Shown: piece by piece, positions 1 to 6,785 of the stretch | Position numbering within the stretch: the stretch's first letter is position 1 | Layout of the letters: every line of letters starts with the position of its first letter | The notes under the pieces: generated by a model | Database searches by the model: none | What the model was told of the DNA's origin: nothing | Seen by the model: only the letters and a program-made list of their open reading frames with translations | From: Lishizhenia sp. | GTDB lineage: Bacteria; Bacteroidota; Bacteroidia; Flavobacteriales_D; Crocinitomicaceae | NCBI GenBank assembly: GCA_007117055.1 | Contig: SKHH01000043.1 | Location: forward strand, 1-14,221 | DNA: 14,221 nucleotides | Direction: 5' to 3' | Program-made: the position numbers and the translations under genes

Positions 1-881
1 ACTTCGATGAAATAAATGTTCTCATCTTTATCAACCAAAAACTCAACAGTTCCTGCATTATTATAATTTACATGCTTGGCTATCGCAATAGCATAATCGT
101 ATAGTTTATTTTTCGTTTCTTGTTTTAGAATGGAAGGTGCAATTTCAACCACTTTTTGAAAACGACGTTGAACAGAGCAGTCTCTTTCAAATAAATGCAC
201 TACGTTTCCATCGTTATCTCCTAAAATCTGAACCTCTATGTGCTTAGGATTATCAATAAACTTTTCAATGAATATAGTATCGTCACCAAAGGATTTTTTT
301 GCTTCATTTTTCGCTTCGTTAAACGCTCCGGCTATTTCAGCTTCACTTTTAACTACACGCATTCCTCTTCCACCTCCTCCAGCAGCTGCTTTTAGCATGA
401 CAGGGTAACCAATTTCTTTTGCTTGAGAAATAGCATCCTCTGCTGTCTTAAGTGAAATCTTGCTATCAGGAATTAAAGGCACTCCTACTTCTTTGGCAAC
501 TTCCTTGGCTCTTACTTTATCACCAAGGCGTAACATTGCATCCACACGAGGACCTACAAAAATGATTCCTTCTTCCTCACATCTTTTCGCAAAATCAACA
601 TTTTCAGATAAAAAGCCATAACCTGGATGAATGGCGTCGACGTTATTTTCTTTTGCCACTCTTATAATTTCCTCGATATCCAAATACGGTTTTAACGCAT
701 CCGAATCATCACCAATTTGAAAACTTTGATCGGCTTTGTATCGGTGCAAAGAATACCTATCTTCAAAAGTGTAAACAGCTACCGTTTTAATTTTTAGTTC
801 TGTCGCTGCACGAAAAACACGGATAGCAATTTCACTTCGGTTCGCTACTAACAGCTTGTTGATTTGTTGTTTTTTACTCAT
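1..881 (-). CDS. pyc: Pyruvate carboxylase, N-terminal biotin carboxylase part (partial, runs off window)
   Basis: I translated this by hand from the minus strand; 293 complete codons are visible and the 3' part lies beyond base 1. Pyruvate carboxylase makes oxaloacetate from pyruvate, bicarbonate and ATP, refilling the TCA cycle in the cytoplasm. The visible part is the biotin carboxylase domain: N-terminal LLVANRSEIAIRVFRA (residues 10-25), HPGYGFLSEN (85-94), the ATP-grasp glycine loop KAAAGGGGRGMR (164-175), HIEVQILGD (214-222) and ERDCSVQRR (232-240). The stretch SLHRYKADQSFQIG (44-57) followed by LKPYLDIEEII (63-73) is typical of pyruvate carboxylase and unlike AccC of acetyl-CoA carboxylase, so I prefer pyc; the C-terminal carboxyltransferase and biotinyl domains would prove it. 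The start ATG is at 879-881, with no Shine-Dalgarno site. It lies 32 bp after an unknown gene on the same strand and is probably co-transcribed with it. Confidence 0.88.
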   Translation of the reverse strand, partial: MSKKQQINKLLVANRSEIAIRVFRAATELKIKTVAVYTFEDRYSLHRYKADQSFQIGDDSDALKPYLDIEEIIRVAKENNVDAIHPGYGFLSENVDFAKRCEEEGIIFVGPRVDAMLRLGDKVRAKEVAKEVGVPLIPDSKISLKTAEDAISQAKEIGYPVMLKAAAGGGGRGMRVVKSEAEIAGAFNEAKNEAKKSFGDDTIFIEKFIDNPKHIEVQILGDNDGNVVHLFERDCSVQRRFQKVVEIAPSILKQETKNKLYDYAIAIAKHVNYNNAGTVEFLVDKDENIYFIE

Positions 882-913
882 TTCAATACTACTTAATATA
901 TGTTATTAATTCA

Positions 914-1924
914 CTACACATTAAAATCCAGCAGAAACATATTTTTCTTTACCAGTTCTGCCATGGTTTGACACTCTAAAAAAGAGCGGTCTTTATGATG
1001 CTTGGACAGCTCTCTAGAAAGTTCAAGAATTTTCTCATCTGTTGAAAGTCGTTCTTTTGACATGACGTCAAACAAGTCTTTCAAAATGTATCGCGCATGT
1101 TTTATTCGCTGCGCCAAACGAGATCGTTCTTCACTTTGATATTGAATAATAGTCCTTTTATTCAAGTTTTGCAATACCAAATCTACAAAAGCGATGTTTT
1201 CTTTATAAAACTGAGGTAAATAGAGTCGTGCCCTACCCTCATAACACTGTTGATCAAAGTCAATGGCGCGAATACGGTACTGCATTCCATCAAAATCATG
1301 CGTTAATTCAACCACAAAGTTATACGAACGCATATCACCCAAAAGTGTATAAAAACATCGTTCGTTAAATTTAATAAATTCTTTGGCTAATCGGGTAACA
1401 TTTGCCTTTGGATGTTTCATTTCATTCAAAATAAACTCATCTCCAGGGATTCCTGTAATATGTTCTTCGACTAAGGTGTCGTTAAATACGTAATAAGAAA
1501 TACGATTAGGCGAGAGTAAATCTTCTAATTCTAATCCTAATACTCGAGATAAATCTGCACGTTTGATGTAGAAGTAATCATAGTTATCATTAAAATCATT
1601 AATGATACGTATTCGGAATGGTCGAGAATTGCCAAACATACAGAGGTCGACACGATCAACACGTAAATGCTTCATTACAAGCATATTTCCCGATGTTTTT
1701 AATAAGGAATAGATGTAACATAAGCCCTCGTTAATTTCCTGTGCATCTTCTGGTGCATAAATGACAGTTTGCCATAATGCAGAATCCATAGCAAAGGTTT
1801 CTTTATACCTGAGTAAGGAGGAGTATTCAAGAGGTAATTTTTTTGTGCGACCGTAAAACTCGAGATAACGAAGAACGTTCTCAGAGACTTTATACGTTTG
1901 TTTCTTTTTTGAGATGAAGCTCAT
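914..1924 (-). CDS. Conserved hypothetical protein, possibly a divergent kinase-like fold
   Basis: I do not recognise this 336-residue protein by name. It has no signal peptide or membrane segment and should be cytoplasmic. Several stretches fall in the order expected of a protein-kinase-like or phosphotransferase fold: YFYIKRAD (117-124), with K121 a candidate ATP-contacting lysine; a hinge-like LVEEHITGIPGDEFI (151-165); LLGDMRSYNF (194-203), resembling a catalytic loop with D197 and N202 spaced as D-x4-N; and IRAIDFDQQ (218-226), with D222 in the position of a DFG-type metal ligand. No glycine-rich loop is obvious. The C-terminal 110 residues are helical and charged. The kinase reading is inference from motif order only. 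It is the upstream gene of a two-gene unit with pyc, 32 bp apart, so it could act on or be co-regulated with carboxylation metabolism. The start ATG is at 1922-1924. Confidence 0.75.
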   Translation of the reverse strand: MSFISKKKQTYKVSENVLRYLEFYGRTKKLPLEYSSLLRYKETFAMDSALWQTVIYAPEDAQEINEGLCYIYSLLKTSGNMLVMKHLRVDRVDLCMFGNSRPFRIRIINDFNDNYDYFYIKRADLSRVLGLELEDLLSPNRISYYVFNDTLVEEHITGIPGDEFILNEMKHPKANVTRLAKEFIKFNERCFYTLLGDMRSYNFVVELTHDFDGMQYRIRAIDFDQQCYEGRARLYLPQFYKENIAFVDLVLQNLNKRTIIQYQSEERSRLAQRIKHARYILKDLFDVMSKERLSTDEKILELSRELSKHHKDRSFLECQTMAELVKKNMFLLDFNV

Positions 1925-2159
1925 CTCTCACAATTTGTTTTCATAATCAAGTGGTGTTGGTGTTCCTTTCCAACGTGGTTGCAAATTTCGGAATAATTCA
2001 ACATAAAATAATATGTATGCCTAGTTTTTTTTCATTTTTTTACGAAACGTATAAGTATTACTCGTTTATTGATATAGAGCTGTGGATAAATCAATTTGCA
2101 TTGCTGATTAGTGCGATTTTAAATATGTACATTTACTTTTCAAAATATATTTTAGGCAT
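1925..2159. other. Divergent intergenic region between the unknown gene/pyc unit and ligA
   Basis: This is 235 bp between two outward-facing genes, so promoters for both units should lie here. It is AT-rich, with a T-run at 2024-2040. I found no convincing TAnnTTTG element at the right distance in either direction. The nearest plus-strand match is TACATTTA at 2128-2135, 24 bp before the ligA ATG, and it lacks a well-spaced upstream TTTG. A 78-codon open frame crosses the region and runs into ligA, but it has no family resemblance and I do not call it a gene. Confidence 0.4.
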
Positions 2160-4178
2160 ATGGAAAAGAATCCAAAGGAAAGAATAAAATATCTCACAGA
2201 GAAACTACACCATTACAATCATTTATATTATGTTGAACATAAAAGTGAAATATCTGATTTTGAATTTGATCAACTGTTAAAAGAACTTCAAGAATTAGAA
2301 GAAAAGTACCCTAAATACGCTTCAGAATCAAGTCCAACAAAACGTGTGGGTGGTGACATAACTAAGAAGTTTGAAACTGTAAGACATGAATACCCGATGC
2401 TTTCCTTATCTAATTCCTATTCTCAGGATGAAATTAAAGAATGGGAACAACGTGTAAAAAAATCAGTTCCTGGAAAAATTAAATATGTTTGTGAACTAAA
2501 ATATGATGGTGTTGCTATTGGAATTCGCTATGAAAATGGAATTTTGCAAAAGGCTGTAACACGAGGAGATGGAACACAAGGTGAAGATGTGACTACAAAT
2601 GTGAAAACCATTCGTTCCATTCCTTTACAGCTAAAAGGAAAGTACCCTCCTTCATTTGAAATACGAGGAGAGATTTTTTTTCCGCTCAAAAATTTTCAAG
2701 CATTGAACGAGTTAAGAGAAGAAGAAGGAGAACCGCTTTTTGCTAACCCGAGAAACACTGCATCAGGGACGTTAAAACTTCAAGATTCGCGTATCGTTTC
2801 CTCACGTTCTCTAGACTGTTATTTATATGGACTGTATGGAGATGATTTGCCGTTTGAAGGACATTATGAAAGTGTATTAGAAGCTAAAAAATGGGGATTT
2901 AAAGTCCCTTCAAGCCAAGAAAAATATATTGCCACGACTGATTCTATTGAAGGAATCATGAAGTTTATAAATTACTGGGATAAAAAAAGAGCTTCACTTC
3001 CCTTTGAAATTGATGGAATTGTAATAAAAGTAGATGATTACGGACAGCAACAAGACTTAGGTTTTACAGCAAAATCTCCCCGTTGGGCAATTGCTTATAA
3101 ATTCAAAGCAGAACGTGTTATATCAAGATTACTTTCAATTGATTATCAAGTAGGAAGAACAGGGGCTGTTACGCCTGTGGCTAATCTTTCACCTGTTTCA
3201 TTGGGCGGAACAATCGTAAAACGAGCTTCTTTACACAATGCTGATCAAATTGCAAAGTTAAGTCTACACGAAAATGATACTGTTTTTGTAGAAAAAGGAG
3301 GAGAGATCATACCTAAAATAGTTGGAGTGGAACAAAAAGACAGAGCTGCGGATTCAATTGCTGTAAAGTTCATAGAAAACTGTCCTGTTTGTGGAACTAA
3401 ATTAATTCGATACGACGGAGAAGCACAGCACTTTTGCCCCAATACCACCGGTTGTGCTCCACAGATAACAGGTCGCATCATTCACTTTATTTCCCGCAAA
3501 GCAATGAACATCGATGGCTTGGGTTCTGAAACGGTAGAGTTATTATTCAAGAAGCAACTAATCCATTCGTACGCTGATCTTTATGAGTTGGAATTTAATC
3601 AACTGCTTCAACTAGAAAGATTTGCTGAAAAGTCCGTGAATAATTTAATTGAAAGCGTCAAAAACTCAAAAAATGTCCCCTTTGAACGCGTTCTTTTTGC
3701 ACTAGGTATTCGACATGTCGGAGAAACGGTAGCCAAAAAAATTGCACGTGTTATGAAAAACATTGATACGATTTCTGAAGCCACCTTTGATGAACTTGTA
3801 GACATTGATGAAGTGGGTGAAAAAATAGCCTTAAGCATACAGTCATTTTTTCAAGATGACAAAAACAAAGAAATCGTTCAAAAGCTCAAATCACATCAAC
3901 TTCGTTTAGAAGTAGAAGAAAAAAGTATGGCCTCTTCCCTACTTCAAGGAAAGTCATTTGTAGTTTCAGGTGTGTTCGAAAAATTTTCCAGAAATGAACT
4001 AAAGCAACTTATTGAAGCTAATGGTGGAAAAAATGTAGGTTCTATTTCAGGAAAAACGAATTACGTATTAGCAGGAGATAATATGGGGCCAGCAAAATTA
4101 GAGAAAGCTCAAAAATTAAATATCCCCATCATTACAGAAGTTGAATTCGCAAAAATGATTGAATATGATTCAAATTGA
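2160..4178 (+). CDS. ligA: NAD-dependent DNA ligase LigA
   Basis: This enzyme seals nicks in duplex DNA using NAD+, joining Okazaki fragments and finishing repair. The 672-residue length matches the bacterial family. An N-terminal Ia-type domain (HLYYVEHKSEISDFEFD, 21-37) leads into the adenylation domain, with the nucleotide-accepting lysine K114 in the motif KYDG. Further family stretches are RGDGTQGEDVT (135-145) and EIDGIVIKVD (283-292). The OB fold is followed by a four-cysteine zinc site (C408, C411, C426, C432), helix-hairpin-helix repeats (about 445-580) and a C-terminal BRCT domain (about 595-672, GKSFVVSGVF onward). No catalytic residue looks altered. It is the first gene of an operon; its last 14 bases overlap the next gene. 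The start ATG gives the normal family N-terminus. Confidence 0.97.
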   Translation: MEKNPKERIKYLTEKLHHYNHLYYVEHKSEISDFEFDQLLKELQELEEKYPKYASESSPTKRVGGDITKKFETVRHEYPMLSLSNSYSQDEIKEWEQRVKKSVPGKIKYVCELKYDGVAIGIRYENGILQKAVTRGDGTQGEDVTTNVKTIRSIPLQLKGKYPPSFEIRGEIFFPLKNFQALNELREEEGEPLFANPRNTASGTLKLQDSRIVSSRSLDCYLYGLYGDDLPFEGHYESVLEAKKWGFKVPSSQEKYIATTDSIEGIMKFINYWDKKRASLPFEIDGIVIKVDDYGQQQDLGFTAKSPRWAIAYKFKAERVISRLLSIDYQVGRTGAVTPVANLSPVSLGGTIVKRASLHNADQIAKLSLHENDTVFVEKGGEIIPKIVGVEQKDRAADSIAVKFIENCPVCGTKLIRYDGEAQHFCPNTTGCAPQITGRIIHFISRKAMNIDGLGSETVELLFKKQLIHSYADLYELEFNQLLQLERFAEKSVNNLIESVKNSKNVPFERVLFALGIRHVGETVAKKIARVMKNIDTISEATFDELVDIDEVGEKIALSIQSFFQDDKNKEIVQKLKSHQLRLEVEEKSMASSLLQGKSFVVSGVFEKFSRNELKQLIEANGGKNVGSISGKTNYVLAGDNMGPAKLEKAQKLNIPIITEVEFAKMIEYDSN

Positions 4179-4644
4179 CGAACAAGCAAAAGCAAACATT
4201 GAATTAAATACAATTTGCATTATAGAGCAATTTAATGGCGATATAAAAAACACGCAAGAAAAACTCGCTAATCTTTGTGCTATTTTCCCTCCATCCAGTA
4301 AAATAGATATTGTGTTACTGCTTTCTGAAAAAGAAAAAATGGAGATGGTGCCTCAGTGTGAAAATGATTCTATTTATTATTTCACCAATAAATCAACCAC
4401 TATTTTTAATCAAGTAAAAGAAGTTAGATTAAAAAGTCTATTGAGCCAAAAACATGATTTTCTGTTAACATTACCTACAGAAAATTATAAATACGTGAAA
4501 AAACTATTAAAGCTTAAAAATCATGTGTTTTCATGTGGTGCGGAGAACAAATGTTTGACTAATTTTGACCTTACTTTTCTGCTAGACGAAACGAATACAT
4601 ATGAACAATTACTAAAACAAATTAAAAACTATTTAATTCAATAA
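4165..4644 (+). CDS. Small conserved protein, resembling the DUF6913 family
   Basis: This is a 159-residue soluble protein of unknown function. I chose the ATG at 4165, which overlaps the end of ligA by 14 bases; a TTG two codons upstream (4159) is also in frame but less likely. There is no signal peptide or membrane helix. The C-terminal half has a pattern I associate with a small Flavobacteriales family placed beside dapA: KHDFLLTLPTENYKYVKKLL, then a short strand with FSCGAENKC, then FDLTFLLDE and a terminal helix. The family name is from memory and unverified. Translational overlap with ligA and a 2-bp gap to dapA imply tight co-expression in one operon, which could reflect a conserved functional link or only transcriptional convenience. 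No catalytic motif stands out. Confidence 0.72.
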   Translation: MIQIDEQAKANIELNTICIIEQFNGDIKNTQEKLANLCAIFPPSSKIDIVLLLSEKEKMEMVPQCENDSIYYFTNKSTTIFNQVKEVRLKSLLSQKHDFLLTLPTENYKYVKKLLKLKNHVFSCGAENKCLTNFDLTFLLDETNTYEQLLKQIKNYLIQ

Positions 4645-4646
4645 CA

Positions 4647-5525
4647 ATGCAATTTAAAGGAACAGGTGTAGCTTTAGTAACCCCTTTTTCACAAAATGGG
4701 AAAGTAGATGTTGAAGGATTACGAAAGCTTGTTCGGCTCCAAATTTCAGGAGGAACAGATTTTTTAGTAGTCCAAGGTACTACTGCAGAAACAGCAACCT
4801 TAAATACTTTTGAAAAAAAGGAAGTATTAAAAATAATCATCGAAGAGAATAAGGGGAAACTACCAATTGTTCTTGGAATGGGGGGTAATAATACTGCTGC
4901 TATAGTGGAAGAAATAAAATCATTTAATTCGGAAGGAGTTGATGGCTTCCTTTCTGTTTCACCCTATTACAATAAACCCTCACAAGAAGGAATTTACCAA
5001 CATTTCAAACAACTATCTAAAGCGTCATCACTACCTATTATCGCTTATAACGTACCTGGTAGAACGGGGAGCAACATGACAGCTTCAACCACTTTACGTA
5101 TTGCAGAACTCGATAACATAGTAGCTATAAAAGAGGCTTCTGGAAATATGGAGCAAGTAATGGAAATCATTCAACATGCACCACAAGATTTTGCTGTTTT
5201 ATCAGGAGACGATGCGTTAACACTTCCGATCATAGCTTTGGGAGGACATGGGGTAATATCAGTTGTTGCTAACGCATTCCCTGAGCGTTTTTCGCAAATG
5301 CTGAATGCCTCTCTAAATAATGATTTTGATGCCGCTCGAAAAGCACATTACTCGTTGCTTGATGTAACTCACCAATTCTTCGCAGAAGGCAACCCTGCGG
5401 GTGTAAAGGTCGCTCTTCAAGTAAGAGGGATATGTGAAAATGTTTTGCGTTTACCCTTGACAACTGTTTCAAAAACACTAGAAGATCAAATTATTTTAGA
5501 AACAAAAAAAATAGTGAACCAGTAA
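4647..5525 (+). CDS. dapA: 4-hydroxy-tetrahydrodipicolinate synthase DapA
   Basis: DapA condenses pyruvate with aspartate semialdehyde, the first committed step toward lysine and meso-diaminopimelate for peptidoglycan, in the cytoplasm. The 292-residue length equals the usual family length. All active-site residues are visible, each shifted by one relative to the E. coli numbering: T45-T46 in GTTAET (44-49), Y108 in SPYYNKP (105-111), Y134 and R139 in YNVPGRTG (134-141), and the Schiff-base lysine K162 in AIKEASG (160-166). The GTTAET form differs slightly from the GTTGES of E. coli, with the catalytic threonines intact. It is the third gene of the ligA operon, 2 bp after its neighbour, and a strong terminator follows 20 bp after the stop. 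Confidence 0.96.
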   Translation: MQFKGTGVALVTPFSQNGKVDVEGLRKLVRLQISGGTDFLVVQGTTAETATLNTFEKKEVLKIIIEENKGKLPIVLGMGGNNTAAIVEEIKSFNSEGVDGFLSVSPYYNKPSQEGIYQHFKQLSKASSLPIIAYNVPGRTGSNMTASTTLRIAELDNIVAIKEASGNMEQVMEIIQHAPQDFAVLSGDDALTLPIIALGGHGVISVVANAFPERFSQMLNASLNNDFDAARKAHYSLLDVTHQFFAEGNPAGVKVALQVRGICENVLRLPLTTVSKTLEDQIILETKKIVNQ

Positions 5526-5545
5526 ATACGAATGTTATTCACGAA

Positions 5546-5584
5546 GAAGCCTCTTCATTTCAAATGAAGGGGCTTCTGTTTTAT
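5546..5584 (+). terminator. Intrinsic terminator of the ligA-dapA operon
   Basis: Two 15-nt arms (5546-5560 and 5562-5576) pair along their whole length with a single T-G wobble, around a centre at base 5561. The last pairs beside the centre must open to give a usable loop. A T-rich tail (TGTTTTATAT) follows. The position just after the dapA stop fits the end of the operon. Confidence 0.85.
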
Positions 5585-5690
5585 ATACTCCTATAGATAT
5601 TAAAGCGCGCCTAGAATTGAGGTTTATGGATATCAAAAGCACCTTAAAAATATAAGATCGACTCCAATCTTAAATGAATACAACAAAACT

Positions 5691-5721
5691 TATGAAAATT
5701 GTATAAATTATAATATCTTTG
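5691..5721 (+). promoter_or_regulatory. Predicted promoter of the cold-shock-domain gene
   Basis: TATCTTTG at 5714-5721 is an exact match to the Bacteroidota -7 element TAnnTTTG. A weak partner, TATG at 5691-5694, sits 19 bp upstream where TTTG is expected. The start of transcription would be near 5728. Confidence 0.6.
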
Positions 5722-5727
5722 CACTAA

Positions 5728-5836
5728 TTATTAGCAACTTTTAATTAAGTACTCTTCTCGGTTGCATTTTTGGATTCCTCAAATTTCCGCTAAGTTGCTT
5801 TCTAAGCTGCGTATTTATTATCATTTAAAAAATTTT
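5728..5836 (+). promoter_or_regulatory. Long 5' leader of the cold-shock-domain gene, with competing pairings
   Basis: The predicted transcript carries about 110 untranslated bases before the ATG at 5837, which is long for this compact window. AGCAACTT (5733-5740) can pair with AAGTTGCT (5792-5799), giving an 8-bp stem. Its core GCAAC (5734-5738) can instead pair with GTTGC at 5761-5765. Two mutually exclusive foldings are what a temperature-sensing leader would need, and cspA of E. coli is regulated by such a leader. Here the switch is only an inference from visible complementarity. Confidence 0.3.
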
Positions 5837-6286
5837 ATGGGTAGATCTCAAGACACTTTTAGTAAAAGAGAAAAAGAAAAAAAACGTCTTAAAAAACGAA
5901 AAGAAAAACAACAGAAAAAAGAAGAACGTAAGGCAAGCTCCGACGGTGGAGGTTTAGACAGCATGATTGCTTACGTTGATGAATTTGGTAACATTACGGA
6001 TACTCCGCCAGATGAAACTCAAAAAAAGGAGGAAATCATCGCAGAAAACATTGAATTGGGTATTCCAAAAAGGGAAAAAGAAGATGAACCTACATCATGG
6101 GAGGGTAAAGTAGTTTTCTTTAATCACTCAAAAGGTTTTGGTTTTATTCAGGATGCGAATGCTGATGAAAAGTACTTTGTTCATATCAACAATTGTACCT
6201 TTGAAATAGAGGAAAACGATAAAGTTTCATTCGAATTGGAACGTGGACCAAGAGGAATGAATGCAATTAATGTATCCAAAATTTAA
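5837..6286 (+). CDS. Cold-shock-domain protein with a charged N-terminal extension
   Basis: This 149-residue protein begins MGRSQDTFSKREKEKKRLKK. I chose the ATG at 5837 because the 25 codons upstream in the same frame lack an ATG and fall in the leader. Residues 8-33 are almost all Lys, Arg, Glu and Gln and probably form a basic helix or coiled coil. A linker with SDGGGLDSMIAYVDEFGNITDTPP (35-58) follows, and then a C-terminal cold-shock (OB-fold) domain (about 87-149) with RNP1-like KGFGFI (99-104) and RNP2-like YFVHI (113-117), the nucleic-acid-binding aromatic patches. I recall this two-part architecture as common in Bacteroidota, distinct from the short free-standing CspA. The likely role is RNA chaperoning or ribosome-associated binding in the cytoplasm. 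It has its own promoter and a long leader. Confidence 0.9.
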   Translation: MGRSQDTFSKREKEKKRLKKRKEKQQKKEERKASSDGGGLDSMIAYVDEFGNITDTPPDETQKKEEIIAENIELGIPKREKEDEPTSWEGKVVFFNHSKGFGFIQDANADEKYFVHINNCTFEIEENDKVSFELERGPRGMNAINVSKI

Positions 6287-6322
6287 TTGACATACTAATT
6301 TAATGTTGAAAATCAATCAAAT

Positions 6323-6368
6323 AATACATTTCACGAAAAAAAAATATTTTTTTTTCGTGAAATGTATT
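6323..6368. repeat. Perfect 46-bp palindrome with an A9-TA-T9 core
   Basis: The left half is AATACATTTCACG, then nine A and a T; the right half (6346-6368) is its exact reverse complement, with no spacer and no mismatch over 23 bp per arm. It begins 37 bp after the cold-shock gene stop, and its last three bases form part of the -33 box of the tRNA promoter. As RNA it would fold into a long hairpin with a U9 run inside the stem, so it might terminate transcription. As DNA it is symmetric enough to be a dimeric protein site or to extrude a cruciform. The sequence is certain; the role is unknown. Confidence 0.9.
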
Positions 6369-6396
6369 GTCATTAAATAAATGCACCTTATATTTG
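6366..6396 (+). promoter_or_regulatory. Bacteroidota-type promoter upstream of tRNA-Asp
   Basis: ATTG (6366-6369), a spacer of exactly 19 bp, and TATATTTG (6389-6396) match the -33/-7 consensus of Bacteroidota (TTTG or TTG, about 19 bp, TAnnTTTG). Transcription should begin near 6403, about 105 bases before the tRNA. The -33 box lies partly inside the 46-bp palindrome. Confidence 0.8.
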
Positions 6397-6417
6397 CACT
6401 CGCAATCACAAACGGTG

Positions 6418-6531
6418 ATGCTCAAATTAAGCAAAAGAACAATACAAAATTTAGCAACTTTGGTTGTATTTGGCTGTTGCCAAAGTGTTTTAACACATTA
6501 TAAATTTTGGTCCGGTAGTTCAGTTGGTTAG
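6418..6531 (+). CDS. Possible small ORF in the tRNA-Asp leader (37 codons), unproven
   Basis: An ATG at 6418, about 15 bases after the predicted transcription start, opens a 37-codon frame that ends with TAG at 6529-6531, inside the tRNA D-arm. The peptide starts MLKLSKRTIQNLATLVVFGC: a basic N-terminus followed by a hydrophobic stretch and two adjacent cysteines (20-21). I recognise no family. Translation would overlap the first 20 bases of the tRNA, which would hinder tRNA folding, so it may be a chance frame. The basic-then-hydrophobic layout and the distance from the promoter are the only support. Confidence 0.2.
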   Translation: MLKLSKRTIQNLATLVVFGCCQSVLTHYKFWSGSSVG

Positions 6532-6582
6532 AATACCTGCCTGTCACGCAGGGGGTCGCGGGTTCGAGTCCCGTCCGGACCG
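6509..6582 (+). tRNA. tRNA-Asp (anticodon GTC)
   Basis: The 74-nt cloverleaf is complete. Acceptor arms GGTCCGG (6509-6515) and CCGGACC (6575-6581) pair perfectly, with discriminator G at 6582. The D-arm is GTTC/GAAT with the GG of the D-loop. The anticodon stem CCTGC/GCAGG holds the loop CTGTCAC, so the anticodon is GTC, reading Asp codons. The T-arm is GCGGG/CCCGT around TTCGAGT. CCA is not encoded and must be added after transcription. It is a lone tRNA with its own promoter and terminator. Confidence 0.97.
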
Positions 6583-6616
6583 CTTTGAAAACACGCCTCT
6601 ATGGCTGGAGGAATAG

Positions 6617-6652
6617 AAAACCCCGAGGAGTATCAATTTCCTTGGGGTTTTT
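6617..6652 (+). terminator. Intrinsic terminator after tRNA-Asp
   Basis: Arms 6617-6629 (AAAACCCCGAGGA) and 6639-6651 pair with one G-T wobble around a 9-nt loop, and a run of T ending in TTTTTGCTTTTT follows. It starts 35 bases after the tRNA end and closes that transcript. A 61-codon open frame crossing this hairpin is therefore unlikely to be a gene. Confidence 0.85.
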
Positions 6653-6750
6653 GCTTTTTATTCCGTCAATCAAATAAGTTTCTATTCTTCAATATTTATT
6701 TTACGCTATTTCTAGGATATTCACATTTAAAAACAGTCAATTTTAGGTAC

Positions 6751-6758
6751 TATTTTTG
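6751..6758 (+). promoter_or_regulatory. Candidate -7 element of the LRR gene
   Basis: TATTTTTG fits TAnnTTTG and would start transcription near 6765, about 20 bases before the ATG at 6786. No clear TTTG lies 19 bp upstream (the bases there read TTAA), so the call is weak. Confidence 0.4.
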
Positions 6759-6785
6759 TTTATACTTTCTAAATAAACGATTTTA

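Noticed and set aside
1951..2187. 78-codon plus-strand open frame upstream of ligA
   Set aside because: It overlaps the ligA start, lies in an AT-rich divergent promoter region, starts with a chance codon and has no family-like motif; its hydrophobic content follows from T-rich DNA.
5762..5836. 25-residue N-terminal extension of the cold-shock-domain protein from a TTG codon
   Set aside because: The extension lies in the predicted leader and has no ATG. The family-like start MGRSQDTF begins at the ATG at 5837.
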